From Phytoseiulus persimilis (Eukaryota; Arthropoda; Arachnida; Mesostigmata; Phytoseiidae): a stretch of 64,000 nucleotides of DNA. This document shows positions 46,201 through 59,401 of this stretch, piece after piece. A program made the position numbers and the translations under genes. The notes beneath the pieces are model-generated. The model ran no database searches. It was given only the letters and a program-made list of their open reading frames with translations, and was not told where the DNA came from. The stretch is from assembly GCA_037576195.1 (NCBI GenBank), contig CM075104.1, forward strand, positions 2,238,775 to 2,302,774, read 5' to 3'. Positions within the stretch are counted from its first letter, which is position 1. Every line of letters starts with the position of its first letter.

Positions 46201-49200
46201 TGGCAAGAGACCGACGAGCCGTTCGAAGGAGGGCCTCCGGTCTCGAGCGCCCATTGGCCCGAACTTCGGTGCGGACAAAACGGTGCAGGGCGTGCCGTAA
46301 TCCGGCCCGTGCGGATGTGCGACGAGCGGGCGAGCAAGAACGAACGAGTGTGCGGGCAACCGGGGCTGTCTCTCCCGCTCATCCCATGCGTCTTCCGAAT
46401 CCTTCTTTCTCGCGGTCAATCGTTTGCGCCACAGCGACGGTGCGTCGACGTTGCCTCTGACTGACGCCTCGCAGACACGCACGAAGAGACAATGGCACCT
46501 GTTCCATTCACCTGGCACAGCTGCAGCGGCGGCTGCGATCCCGCCGACAAAGTTCCGTGTCGGCGAAATTCCACTCTCGGAGACCCAGATTGCGGCCACA
46601 CATGCATGCGTGCGTGCGTGCCGGCACGCGCGCACGCTTCCACGTTCATAACGGTGTACACCCACATCCCACGCTCCTATTCAACAGCAAAACAGATAGC
46701 GTAGTTGGGGAACATTCAGGCATTGTCGGGAGTGCTGCGTCCAGTAGAACCGAGGATCTCCTCTCTGAGTGATCTATCATGGCCTGAATGCGGAACAGGT
46801 ACGCGAGCAGTGAACACAAATTCGTCCCGTTCGCAACACACAAAGACGAGGATTCATTCCTCTGTTTCCCCCTTCCAACCATCCACGGCGCGAGCCACGC
46901 GTTACGGGATCCGGGGTCTAACAAATGTCTTCGTTGCAACGATTGCCGCGACTAAGCGCGCATAATGTGACTTTCCATAAGGTAGGCCTCCTTTGAGGGT
47001 CTGTCTTCTATAGGTTGCGTCACATCTATGTCGGCAAGAATCCATCCCTCAGAATCGGAGGTAAAGTTATCCCTGATCCCGATCCTTCTGCTGGGTTTCT
47101 GCCCAATCAGGGTAGAATCGTGCCATCGCACTCTGCATGAGCTGCACTGAACGATCCGCCTGGAGACCGCAATGGAAACTAATTCCCCGTGCCCTCTCCA
47201 GAGCGGGCAAAGCTCGTCGTTGGCAGTTCCTTGCGCTGGTCTTCTGGTTTACGACTTGAGAACCTCTTTCCGCGGGGACAAAGCAATGTCCGGGAGGAGA
47301 GGCCCTACAACCACGACAGTGCAGCAACAAGCTGGAAACCCAGGCTAGGGAGATGGGTCGGCACTGAAAACTGGGGAACGGAAGCCCCGGCGGTGCGTAT
47401 AAGAAGTCTGCAGGGACCGCGTGACGCGAACCTCTAATGACATCCCGCACGCCACAACCTCGGATTTCAAGAGTGGCCTCCTCGAATGAGCTCATTTCAA
47501 CCGGGGGTCTGGTCACTCAGCAGATGCAGACCTGACGCTGGACTAACTTGCCGCACCGCCAGACAGCTCCCAGCGCCAGACACAGATTGTTCGGAGCGGG
47601 CCGTGAAGCATCTCAGTGGTCGTCCTGGTCGGCTTGTTCAATTTGTCCTGGAAATTCATGGCATGTGATGGGATACCGTTGAAGTTCAGAGCGTTCAACA
47701 AAGAGAGCGATAACGCTGACGTGCTGTTCTGGATGAAAGTTGAGAACCCCGGAGGGAACCTAAGATCAGCTCCGACCCTGTGTCTACTTCGTGGTATGAA
47801 CTGAGCTGTCGTCCAGGCTGAGCGAGGAAGTGCTCGAATCCTCCGGTCGGACGGTGGTGGTGGTGGAGTCAAAGTTTTTGCACCACAGCGCAGTTATTCC
47901 TTCGGGGACCTGCGAAACGTGGCTGCCCTCGGAGCGGGAGATCGTTCCCAGGGAAAAAGAGCTCTGGCGCTCTGTCAGGTCAAGCCACAGGAATTCCTCC
48001 CTCCCGGCTCATCGAGCAGGACAGGAGTCCCTTTTCCGGTCGTTTTTGTGCTAAGCGAGGAACGCCAGAGGTCCTCGACGTTCGGACTGCAAATGTTCCG
48101 GTCGATCTAGTTTCCATCGAACAAGGTAGCGTCTCCCGCAATCGGACGCAAGGGAAAACCAGTGAAACTCGGAGTTTTCCGATATTCGAATGGGGTGGTT
48201 CGGTCGAGGTCAGCTAAACGAGCTTTTTCGATCTCGCAAGGGGAGGGATCGTCTTCGGAGTAAAGAGGATAGCCAGAATCGGAGAACCCGTCTCTCAGCT
48301 GTTCCCGACCTCTCCGGAGACCCTCCGTTCGAGGAATCACTCGAGCTCGTGGCGGGAAAATCCAGTCTCGCGAAGTTCGAACCCTCTCTTGTGCATTCAG
48401 AGGATGCTGTTCATGATAGCGAGCCCCGAAGCTGTGATCGCTCGGGGCTCCGAGCGCCATCAGGGACACGATCGTCTCAGGCTCTCGAAAGTGCCGACCT
48501 GAGATCCCTGGATTGGAGGCTCAGCTTGTTGCACTCGACCCATTTTCCAGGGAAGACGCGACCGGGTTCAAGTCTTCTATTGTCTTGGAGAACGCTCGGA
48601 CTGCGTTGAAAGCGGATCCCTCTCGCTTGAGGATAGGCGAACGGATTCCGCAGAAGAACTCTTCTCGAGATTCACCGCATATATTTCTTCCGAAGGGTCT
48701 CGTGATGATCCTGATTCAGGTTGCGGGAACGGTAAGTCTACGGACGTACCGACCGATAGAACGAGCGGATGAATTAGGAGCAGGCAAACCACCGTGCTCG
48801 GAGGAACAATTACAATGTGCTATTACCGGGAGCGAGAACGAAACAGACAACTCCAACAGCAAATAGTTAATCAAGCGGACTGATGAGAAAATTAACACAG
48901 GCGGCCAGTGGTTACTTCGCCCGTCCGCCTGCTCGCTCACTCGCGCGCGTGTGTGCTCGCTCGCATCACTCTTACCAGTGAAGAGGAGTCGGGACCGGCC
49001 GACCACCCACCCGCCGCCCCCAGGAAGGATGAAACAACCCCGACTTGTAAGGATCCGGTGCGTTCTCCGCCGCCGGCTCAGGCCAGTGAACCAAAAGAAC
49101 CACATACCTACATTCCCCCGAGTTCTCGCTTTCCCACGCGGTGTTTTATTAGGACTCCACTCAAGGGGAAATGATCTTGGGATTTGAGAGCGACTGATAC

Positions 49201-52200
49201 ACAAGTGCGAGCTTCGAGCGAGGGAGCACGCGCACGGAAACAACTCAAAGTTTTCCACCTTGCTACGCAATCATTCGGACCCTAGAGTAAAACTCAGAAA
49301 CTTTCCCCGTCTTGGTTGAGTCATGCAGCGAAGCCTCCTCTTCAGTGGCTCATTTTCATTCTCCCAACTTCGAACCTCGATTCCTGTTCCGGCAGATATG
49401 GGAAGGTCGAAGAAAAGCAAGTTCGCGAACTCCGAGGATGGGCTCTTCGGCCGTTCAAATCGTCGACGAGGGCGGGCGACGATCCGGCGTTCATGGCTCG
49501 AGGTCGGGGGGAGTTTCCAACATTGATGCCAGTCATCTTGCTTTCAGTCAGCCCCCTGATTCATGGGTTGCGATTCGGCGCACGTTGCGGGCCCTGATCC
49601 CAGATCACAGATCATCGCAATCGCACACAAAGTGTGACAGACTCACAGAGAACGTCGAGAATAACGAATCCATCCCTGCCGAAATAAAATGTACCGGGGA
49701 AAGGGGGGATGCGCGAGGGATTTTCATCTGCTTTGAATTTCTGAGATCACGCCAGCCCGATGACTCGTTCAAGACAATAAAAGACAATCTGTTCCATTCA
49801 AGTTTGGAGCCGCATTCGGCGGTTTCGTAAAGACTCTGCGCTCTGGGTAGCGTACGGAGCTGCGCCTCAGCGAGCCAGATCCGAGAATCTCTTCACTCTG
49901 AGAAAAGACGTTCGCTAAGGTCTAAAGCTTCGCAAGCTCACGCGACGCCGGCCGTTCCGTCGCGAGATGGTTCGAACAAAGGACGGGTGTCATGAAAACT
50001 CCGGTTTTCGTCTGGCCCTTCGTTCGCGCACCTGGATCCTGAAACGATCCAAGCCTTGAACAAACAAATCCCTCCGAGCACTCGGAACTGACAGACTCGG
50101 AGGAGCGAGACGCGTGAGAAAAGGAGCAGTTCAGATCCTATTTGGATAGAGCCTCCCCGGCGGCACCAGTGCTACGAAGCGTTAAAAATCGCTTAATTTT
50201 ATGCCCGTCGTACAGTTCGTTGCGAGTGCTTGCTCTTCAATGCGCAACGCAGCCCCGTCGAAGCCCATAATGAGGTTGGAGCTTCGTGATCGAGTGCGCA
50301 GAACCTTCAGCCAGGGGCAAGTTGAGATTGACCTCGGCTCGGCGGTAGACCCCATCTCGTTCCTCCTACAATTTCACCCTACATTTGTCACAGAGCAACG
50401 ACCGTAGTCCCAATTTGGCCGCAGGTGCCTCCCACTACGAACTGGATGGTGTTTTGCGACAACTTGATTGACAGAGCTGGAAACGAAACGGAGGCCAAAC
50501 CGAGCCGGAGAGCTCGAGCGAACGATGATGATGACAACGAGAATAGACGCTTGTGGCTTACTCGACGGCAACAATTAATCCCAAACCCGTCGGTCGAGTG
50601 CTTAATAATTTTCGCACCTCGGCTCCGAGCCAAGGGCTATACGTATCATACATTTTTCTATCTACTTGCCTCTCGTGGGAGGAACTTCTTTCCTGGAGAA
50701 GCCTCCATCTTGAACCGGCGCTTCCGTCCAACTGTGTTCTTGAATAAAATTGGAAGTAACGGGTGGAGAAATCAGATTTTCTCAGAGAATTTTCCGAGGC
50801 ACTCCTGCATTGAGACCAAACGATGCACCGAGCCACGGTCGAGTTCGCTCTTAAGAGTCTTGAATACGGGAGACGCCCTCGTACGAGAGACGCTCCACTC
50901 CCAAGCGGGATCCCTTCGAAAGCACCGATGATGGCGAACTCACGAAGAAGAAGAAGTTGCGATACGAGAAAAAATGTAGCACGAATACAAGAGCCTGCTC
51001 GAACACGATCCGACTTGACATGTGATGTGTGACATGTGAACGACCGCTTGTGATTCCGATGGTCATTGGATCGAGTTCCTTGGAAAAGGCAGGAAGGATG
51101 TCGCTGAGTCGGAAGGCCCTCGAAGAAGTCGGGTTCGCGGTGAGGAATGGGTGGAGGAGGCATAAACCCTCTTGAAAACGAATTTCATAGGGCCCCATCA
51201 TCATGTTCATCGTAAACGACGATTGTCGGCCTCTTCTAAAGTATGAGCATCAGGGCGACGCCCCTATTGCAGATTGCTCTTTCTTCCTGCAACAAGCAGA
51301 CTTCCATCTGAGGCCAAATCCTCAGAAGCCTTGTGATCTATTACTTGGAGTCCGCCATTTCCACGGGAATCTTGGGCCACGGTTGGTCTAGTCGCTATCC
51401 CCGCCGCGGAACGAGGCCAAGCAGAGACACAAAATCTCATGAGTTCGGAAATTGGAGTGCGAAATCTCAGCATCGTGCAGCTGTTATAGCCATCCGATAT
51501 AGCCTCCATCACTCACAGTCGATTCCACGTGAATCCAACTCTTGCATGATTCGCTGGAAATATCCGCCTCCAGGCGTCTCTATACGAACTATCCATCGAT
51601 GTCTCGGTCTGCGTTCGCGTGCATCTTGCTCAGATGGATTTCAGGTATACATGCCAGCATTCGTGATACCTATTGCTACTGAATCAGCTTCGTACGCGAC
51701 TGTGGGATCAACACCAATGTGCACTGATGTTGCCGTTGAAGCCTGAGGAAAGCATCTGCGAAGCCAAGAAAGCTGTTTCGGCAGAACTAGAGTTCCTCGA
51801 GAACACACAGACTAACGCCACCCGCGCCAGGCGCTATTATATCGGAGCGGAGCAAGACTGGGAAGAAGCCAATTTCCCCCGGGCAGTCTCTGGAGGAATG
51901 ACGCTGCAGAAAAACCAACGAGTACAAACAAAACTCGGCCTCTTGCAAGGGTTGCAAGTCCCAAAAAACGCGCAGTCTCCACTTTTGAGGCTACAGAACC
52001 CAGCCTGCCAGCCGACCGACCGACGCCTCGCCATCCACTGACGACTCGATTGAAGCATCTCCAGGGTTGACTACGTTACTGGGAACTGACGTCGGTCTCC
52101 CGAATCGACAGTGAGATCCCCGTCGCCGGCAACAGACGACGACGGCGACTCCGGGGCCCTGGGGTACCGCGAACAACCGAGTTACAGCTAGGTGGAACTG

Positions 52201-54359
52201 TCTCAATCAAGCTTCCCGTCTAGAATTTATCTGCTGGAGCGTTTGACTTATTCGCAACCGACACAACTCGAGAACTTATTACTCTTTCGAACGACTCATG
52301 CTCAATCGCGAGGCCGAAATATCGCATTAGGTGGATTCGCATCAAAGTTCTTCGCCGCGACGGAGAGAGCGAGGGTTCATTCCTGGGCCTGACCCATGTA
52401 TGGCCCGCTCCGCGGGCAGGTACCTTCAGGTCCTGTGTATTTATGGTGTGTCATCCGTGGTGTACCTTACAGTGTTTCGTAATCAACTCCGGAGTGGCCA
52501 CCCGGCGCCCCGAACCCTCAAAAATCAAATAACATGCTATCGAAGCTCCAATATCAGCACGCCACGAGAAGGACCAGGATGGTCCGGTCTACATGACTTG
52601 ATACCCAGAGAAATCGATCACATCTGAATACAGTCGAGGATTTTCGCTCGATCCTAACTCCATTATTGCTGTGTGTTCTCGCCAGATGAGGACAGGGAGA
52701 CTTGCCATGCGCTTGCGTTGATCAGATCGTGTGAACCGAGATTTTACCAAACAGCTGTTCACTGCAACCCGCAGTGATCCAATGCTCTGAACTCCGCTCC
52801 GGGGGAGGGGGAATTCTGAAAGCTCGAGGATCATGGAATTTCCATCTCCGTATCGGGGGGAAGAATCCACCAATTACCAGATCGATAACCTGATGTTAGC
52901 CGTTTGCATTCATAAACGATGCGTTCGTCGCAGTGAATTCAGGCCTTACACCTTCGATGAACGTTGACGAGGTCAACGGGTAGTGGTCTCGTAGGTCGCT
53001 TGATGATCTTGCGTTCTCGCCGGGAAAATCTCAAGCCTATCGAAAGCATTTCAATCAAGCCGAGAGTTTGAATCCTATGGGAAGACCCTATAGGAGGCGC
53101 TCGCGAACATGTAATTCCTCCACCGACCTAGGCCACTCTGAGAAAGGGTCAGCTCACGAGTGTGTTTCGCAAATAAGTGACCCCTCCCGCGGGGGTGGCG
53201 AGTTTGATTTTTGCGCGCGAAAAGGGGCGCTGAGTTCGTTCGGATACATCGTTACCAGGGAGAGATTTCACTCACCCTCGGCTGCGTCGTTCGCTTCTGG
53301 CTTTCACAGCAACTAGTTCAAAAGTCATCGTCGGTCCAAATGATCATTAGTTCGTTCGGGCGAAGCTCACGACACTTATGTGGTCCACTGAGCACGAGGG
53401 GCGCGCGCCCCTCGATTGCTCTCTGCTTCGGCTCTGAGGGAGACTGCCGCCATTTTCCCGGCATCTGTTTTCGCTAAGGAGTGAGGGTTCTGAGAAAGAA
53501 GCCCCTGGGGGAGGGTATGCGATTCACCGCACGAAATCTCCCAACGAATCCGGCCCGAGCGCTGATTTTATTCCAGTATTACTCCGGTCAAGGAAATACG
53601 GCACTCTTTCGTCGAGCACAGTCTCCTGCTGATGACTTTATTGGAGGTCATGCCGCGGACGGAGGTCTCAAGATGAGATGTACGTGAGAGCTTCCCCCCA
53701 GCATGTATCAGACTGATTCTGTCTCTCTGGTTTTGTGGCTCAATCATGAAATGAGAGTTGAAATGTGAAAACTTTTCGAAAGCAGGTCCATCTCGTTCAA
53801 AAGTGCTAGCTCTCTGAGTCCAGAATGACACAAATATCAACTCTCTACGTGGTTCCAGAGTACTCTTGAGGAACCGCGTTGAACTGTCTCTCTATTCAAA
53901 GAGGACTCTGTTCGGAAAAATACCTGAACATGCCTGAGTCGTGTGACTCTCTGACACCACGAGCCACTCACCAGATCACACCACATCGTGCTCGTGATTC
54001 ATTCCACTCTACGGCATCGGCGTTTAGTTCTATGAATATTCGACGGGGCGTTCTACGTCAAGCCGAGAGCCAAGTTCTACTAGCCTGTGGCGGGAGAACT
54101 GGTTGTCATTCTGGAAGAGAAAAACTCCTCCTCTTGAGTCCAACCAGCTCTTGGGAGTGAAGCTCCATATCTCCGCCGTTTCTTCAAATCTCCCACGAGA
54201 CCTGGATTCCGACTGTGCCAAAGCAGGCTGCGGAGTCACTGATTCAGTACCATACCGACCTTCGACGACGCCTGGGGCAAGCGCTCGACCTGACGACCCA
54301 TGTTGGCACGAGCAGCGCGTCGCCTTCCGTATGATGTAGGATAACAATGTATCTCGTAT

Positions 54360-54840
54360 TCATGTCTTCATATGGAATGGAGACACAACAGACAGGGGGG
54401 AACTCGAAACTGAGATCAGATTATTCTTCAAACCGAGAGTCCATTTCAATATCAGGGCATCGTCAAAGAACCATCGGTTCATACCATCAAGAAGACCAAC
54501 GGTGAGCTTTCTGGGAATCGCGCAAGAAAATCGGATGAGCGGCGCCTCGGGGAGTAGATTGAAGATTCTACGCTCTACAGCGAGGGAACACGGACAGAGC
54601 CATTCGGTTGAGTCGGCCGTTTCGTGACGAAGATACTTGAATAACGTGAGGACTTCAGTCAAGAAATGAGCTGTGACAGGTGCGTGGCTTGAACGAGTCC
54701 GTTCCGGTATCCTCAAATAGCAAGGTTGCATTCCTGAACGATTCTTCCGCGGAATAACGGGTGGTGGTATGCATGTCCAGCTCGTAGGAATCCCAGTCAT
54801 CAAACCCTAAGAGCTCATCATGATATTTGTCGCTTGCCAT
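54360..54840 (-). pseudogene. Hypothetical coding remnant, frame-shifted
   Basis: A start codon in good context (ACAGAAATGG at about 54838-54840) opens 61 codons rich in acidic and aromatic residues, ending in TGA at 54655-54657. The adjoining frame is open from about 54800 to a stop at 54360-54362 and codes a mixed hydrophobic stretch (for example LIRFSCAIPRKLTVGLLDG and RWFFDDALILKWTLG). Together they look like one coding region broken by a single frameshift, since no intron consensus lies at the changeover. I do not recognise the family. It lies on the same strand as the membrane-protein paralogues at 61.6-64 kb, but no similarity was seen. It could also be chance. Confidence 0.22.
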
Positions 54841-55945
54841 TTCTGTCGCTCCGCAGAACGACCGGATCATCCTTTCTATCCAGTTGCATTTTCAGTATAC
54901 TTCGAGCGAGGCAGTGAAGTCATACTGGAGAAGTCAGCCCGCGGTCCTGACGCAGGACATGTGGGCGCCCGCGGGCTAGCGGCCCTGAAAATGGGATTCT
55001 GCAAACCCGAGGTTTATTGGGGAGCGCTTGAAGTAGTTTAACACCGTAACCGTTATTTGGAGCGCTCATTTTCTCTCGAAATTTTGCGGAAAGCAATCGC
55101 GGACAGACGGATTATCACGTCTATGAGTGTGTGTGCGCGTTCCTCCTACAGGCCTTTTGCAGCGGGTGCGGAAGCCTTGATGCCTGGGGCGGACAACCCC
55201 GCCCTCCCCCCTTACAGTACGCTACTGCACTTATCCTTCCGGGTGTCCACAACTCGTTATCCGGGGATCATTTCAGTGAGACATGTGATCTTCCCTTGGA
55301 GATCCTCGACGCCTGGGCCCTCGGAAAGAGTGGGGGCACGCGAATAAAGCAGAAATCAGATATGCAAAGCCCGCTCTGTATTTTCCTCCAAGTATTCCTG
55401 GCGTTATTTGATCATGCAGAGAATCGCCGGCAGCACGATTCCTGGCTTTAGATAACTAGGACCCCACCACCCGGGGTTCTCTCCATGCGAGTCTTGGAGA
55501 AAATAAGCTGGAAACATGGGAAAGAAACATAGGTTACTTGAAAATCCCTATGATTGCCACTTGGACAACCGACGTATCCGCACCATGCGAGGGCTTCCTG
55601 TATTCCTCCCGGTAACGTTTCAATTCTCGGGGTGACCGAGGCTTCCCATTGTTCGAACTCCGGGCGACAGCGCGTCGCTTCACATCAGGAGCCCCTGGGT
55701 AGTGATACCGGGGTGCGATCGTGGGCGCGACTGACCTCAATCAGCATAGGCTACGAACGGTTGAAGGCTGAAAACAGTTTTCACTCTTTCTATCTATCAT
55801 CAAGCCCGTCGTGTTCCACGTGGGCAGCATTGATTGTCAAACTCATGCTCATCAAGATCAATTTCGCAACTTCTGCAGGAGTTGTATTGATGAAAAGTTC
55901 CGTTTTCCACAAGGCTGCGGGGAAGTGTCCGACTCGTGACTGGGC
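54841..55945. other. No recognisable gene
   Basis: No domains, RNA genes or transposon ends seen. Confidence 0.4.
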
Positions 55946-56026
55946 TTTGCAAACAACCGCATTTTCAAATAACCGCGGTTACGGTCAACCGATAACCGCA
56001 ACCTCACAACCGTGGTTATAACCGCA
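55946..56026. repeat. Cluster of AACCG/CGGTT palindromic motifs
   Basis: Within 80 bp the pentamer AACCG or its complement recurs many times, including the palindrome AACCGCGGTT (55971-55980) and GTGGTTATAACCGC near the right end. Such self-complementary subterminal motifs are common in hAT-like nonautonomous elements, but no clear element ends or target duplication were found. Confidence 0.55.
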
Positions 56027-56686
56027 AGTCATTCAGAGAGAAATCTTGGGCATGGCCGGGATATTTTGCAATGAGTTCCATCGCGATAACGTCGGGAAGC
56101 AGATGATTCTATGGAGATAGAACTGATAACTCAGTTGCTCGAAGAGCAACCCCATATCTTCGGCATCGATGAAGCCCCCAGGGAGTTTTATGATTTACGT
56201 TAAGAGAGCATCTGCTTATAAGAGTTACTGGACAAAACATGTTCACAACGACTTCGGCACATGGTGGGGAGACTAGTTTTCTGTACCACAATTCCTCGCT
56301 CCAAAAGACTCCGTTCTGGATTGCTTCTCACAAAAATAATCTATCATCGAAGGTGCTCGGTTTCATCCTCGCACGGTTCTTCCCAAACGAGGAGCGAACC
56401 GGACTGAAAACTCTTCCGGTCTGTGCAGAGGTCAGCGGGATTCCCGATAAAGTTTTCAGGCATCGGTTGAGAAGACGGCCATGGCCTCCTCCGGCTCCAT
56501 GAAGTCCGAACATAGTCTCTACACATCCGCCGTCCCGAGCTGAATGCTGAGAGCAACTTTCACGTCTATCAGTTCGTTTCTAATCATTTTTCAGCGCCAA
56601 ATTTCAGATCTCAGACCTCCTGAGTATGCTCATCAGATAATATGTTCTCCCGAAAGATCAAATGCTTGCCAGACAAGATACACCCT
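56027..56686. other. No recognisable gene
   Basis: Short open frames only. Nothing identified between the palindromic cluster and the tandem repeat. Confidence 0.4.
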
Positions 56687-56822
56687 CCGGGGATGTGATT
56701 CTGAGATCAATCTGACCATACTTTCCAATTTTGGAGGGGTGATTCTGGGGCCAATCTTTCCATTTTTTCCCAAGTCTGGAGGGCTGAGTTCGAGACCAAT
56801 CTGACCATTACTTTCAAAGTCT
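56687..56822. repeat. Three tandem copies of a ~45-bp unit, possible 3' LTR remnant
   Basis: Units begin at about 56687, 56733 and 56778. Each contains a GATT/GAGTT.TG core, then AATCT...CCATTACTTTCC and a closing TGGAGGG. A fourth copy lies on the other side of the gypsy remnant (about 59513-59562). Their position at both ends suggests they derive from the long terminal repeats, perhaps U3 repeats. Confidence 0.6.
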
Positions 56823-56853
56823 TTGTTTTCCGGCTAAACCTCTCAGCCAGCCC

Positions 56854-57291
56854 TCAGAAGTGTCCCGGGATCAGCTCCCGGTATTGCTTCAGTTTCTCAA
56901 CTGCAAACACAAGTGTCAGCGCTTTTTTTTCGATCTGAGCATGGTTCTTCTCAGCTTTCGTAAGCGACCGACATGCGTGAAAAATCGCTTCCTCGCCTCC
57001 AGCCGAGAACCTGTGCGAGATAACGGCTCCGATGCCGTATGCGCTGGCATCTGCCGCGACAATCAATTTTCTCTTCGGGTCGTAATGCGTCAGCAGTAAG
57101 TCCGACTGCAGCATCCTTTTAATCGACTCGAACCGTTCTTGACATTTCTCGGACCAGACGAATTTTTTGTCCTTCTTCAGCAACTCATCCATCGGTGCCC
57201 GATGCTCTCTCATTTCAGCCAAGTATACACTGCAATATGTTACCATGGGTATAAACGCCCTGAGTTCACTCTGGTTAGATGGCGCCGGCAT
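56854..57291 (-). pseudogene. Gypsy tether and RNase H remnant
   Basis: PMDELLKKDKKFVWSEKC is the tether segment. It is followed by RNase H with VAADASAYGIGAVISH and later EKNHAQIEKKALTLVFAVEK. The sequence stops at 56854, with no integrase zinc finger or catalytic core downstream. Confidence 0.92.
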
Positions 57292-57367
57292 GTGGCTGCG
57301 ATCTTATCCCTCTGCGGCTTCCTTCCGTCTTTGGAGATCACTCGTCCCAGGAATTTGATTTCCGTCT

Positions 57368-57898
57368 TCAGAAAAGCATATTCTGCAAGCTCAATCCTGA
57401 GTCCGAACTTCGCGATGCGTTTGAACAGCTCTCGTTAGTTCTCATAGTGTTGTCCAGAGTGCCGCCCGTTACTACCAGATCATCGAGATAAGCAGCTACG
57501 CCTGGTAGCCCGTTGATCAACATATCTATCATTTCTTGGAAAATTGCAGGAGCTGTTTTGACCTCGAGAGGCAATCGGTTGTACCTGTACAACCCTTTCG
57601 GCGGGTTGATAGTCACAAATCTCTTCGAATCCTCTTCGACTTCGATCTGCAAGCAGGCTTCCGCCAAATCAATGTTCGAGAAGAAAACTCCACCGTTCAT
57701 CTTCGAGAAGACGTCCTCGACGGTAGGCAGCGGGTGATGGTGGTCCTCCAATGCGTCATTCAACCCAGTGCTGAAATCGGAGCATAATCGAATATTCCGG
57801 GTTTTCTCCTGAACGATCACCACGGGAGCCGCGAAATCTGAATAGGAAAGTGGTGAAATCATTCCAATACGTTCCAATCGCTCCAACTCTGCTTCCAA
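57368..57898 (-). pseudogene. Gypsy reverse transcriptase remnant
   Basis: The fingers and palm are visible: SPLSYSDFAAPVVIVQEK, FSNIDLAEACLQI (first catalytic aspartate), then the LYRYNRLPLEVKTAPAIFQ stretch and AYLDDLVVTG with the YxDD catalytic pair. The frame is lost shortly after. A shifted frame continues the connection domain (FGLRIELAEYAFL, FLGRVISKDGRKP). Confidence 0.94.
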
Positions 57899-57901
57899 CT
57901 A

Positions 57902-58762
57902 TGGTAACGTAGCGTATGGGACTGGTCTACTCTTCCGGAATACAGACGTTGCGCCTTCTCTAAGTTGAAAACGTGCTTTCATCTCGGAGCAACGACCGAG
58001 ACCCTCAGAGGAGACGTCAGGGAATGTAGCCATTAGCGACTTGACCAACGACTTAGCTTCTAATGCGAGCTGTTCCGGTCGCGGCAAGCTTTCCACCTTT
58101 TGCACTTCTCTGTTCGTGAGTCGGTCCCACAGCTCCAGATTCATTCGTAGCCAATCAGAGCCCAGAACGTTCGAGTCATGCGGCACCACGTAACAACAGT
58201 CGTGGAATTCCGTTCCTTCAAGAGCGCATTCGCAATCGAAAAATTCGAGACTTCCCAATGTACCCTGGTTCGCTGCTTTCATCACACAGCTCCAAGTCTG
58301 CAGACTTGGTTTGCCCAACTTACGCCATAGCTGCTCGCTAATGATCGTTACATCCGAACCTGTGTCGAGTCTCAGCTCGATTTGATGACAACCAACCTTG
58401 ACATGATATAATATCCTATTCGTCCCTTCACACTCAGCCTTCAATACTCCAACCGTCACCTCTCCAACCTTGCGCTCCTGCTTGGCTGTCCTTCCCGACG
58501 AACCTCGAGTATCCTCTCTGTCTGAGTGTCTTCGCCTATTACCTTGATTCTTCTTCTGAAAACATGCTGCCTCGAGATGGCCTTTCCTCCCACAGAAATT
58601 GCGCGTCCTTCTTTTGTGTGTACAGAATTTCCTGAAATGTAGTTCATTGCGAATGCGACAGGGACCGGGCTTGCTCGTCGTCGCCACCGCATTCACGGCT
58701 TTGCCTTCATGGCCTTCCGCGATGCTCCTCGACGCTGCTTGCAGACGTCCAAAATTCTTCAC
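57902..58762 (-). pseudogene. Gypsy nucleocapsid and protease remnant
   Basis: A zinc-knuckle-like CGRKGHLEAAC, whose first cysteine appears replaced, is followed by a basic linker and then the retroviral-type aspartic protease with LRLDTGSDVTIIS around the active-site aspartate. The stretch runs in the same frame as gag, between the TGA at 58763-58765 and the TAG at 57899-57901. Confidence 0.9.
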
Positions 58763-58765
58763 TCA

Positions 58766-59401
58766 CTGATGCAGCTCCTTCATAGACGCCTCGGGGTTCT
58801 CCTCGACGAGCTGCAATGTGATCTGACGAACCTTGGTGACTTTGTCGCTTCTCAGACCACTTATCCATACCAGGCATTTAAACTGCTCTGCAGTAACAAT
58901 GGACATCTCCGACAGTTCGAACCGCTGGGTCACGAGTCCGGTGTTATCGTCGAAGGAGCCATCACTGGAATCATCGCGCACTGTTTGGAGGCACTGATAT
59001 CTCCTCGAGAACAGCGAGCCGCGGTGTCCAAACAATTCTTTCAGTGTGCCCATTGTCGACTTGAAATCTTGTTCGGCCTATTTCTTTGGAAGAATGTTTG
59101 CTGTGTACTTCTGGAATGCTGCCTGATCCAATTTCTGCGTGAGTAACCTCACCTTAGCAGCGTCGTCCAGCTGGCTAGCGTCTTTGTCGAAAATACTCTC
59201 ATACCTTGAGTACCAAAGCCCAAAGGTAAGCCCAGCCTCGGGATCATAGGAGAACGTGGAGATACGTTTCGTTAGCGAGACCATCGTTCTCACCTTGGCT
59301 TCCTCTGCGTTCACGGCTGTCGCGATCCTCGACGTCTGTTGCAAGGCCGCCTTAACTGCCTCCTGAACCATGCGTTGTACATCCTTCTCTGTAAACGCCA
59401 T
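58766..59401 (-). pseudogene. Gypsy gag remnant
   Basis: The start codon is at 59399-59401. The N-terminal part has a predicted helical FTEKDVQRMVQEAVK segment and the gag matrix/capsid-like FGLWYSRYESIF motif. An in-frame TAG at 59078-59080 interrupts it, and the same frame then continues to a TGA at 58763-58765. It would form the particle shell. It is not functional as it stands. Confidence 0.85.

Larger units (their letters stand above)
36238..54359. other. Upstream region of the cholinergic locus, no recognised gene
   Basis: 18 kb without family motifs, RNA genes or transposons that I can identify. Open frames up to 212 codons (46027-46665, minus) overlap frames of similar size on the other strand and lie in GC-rich, low-complexity DNA. 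The part nearest 36 kb must hold the promoter and 5' untranslated exon of VAChT. Low-complexity patches include CCG/GCC triplets at about 38990-39020, a run of 11 G at 43195-43205 and CAGC repeats at about 46040-46065. Confidence 0.5.

Noticed and set aside
46027-46665. 212-codon minus-strand ORF
   Set aside because: It lies in GC-rich low-complexity DNA with open frames on several strands, and its composition is repetitive rather than protein-like.
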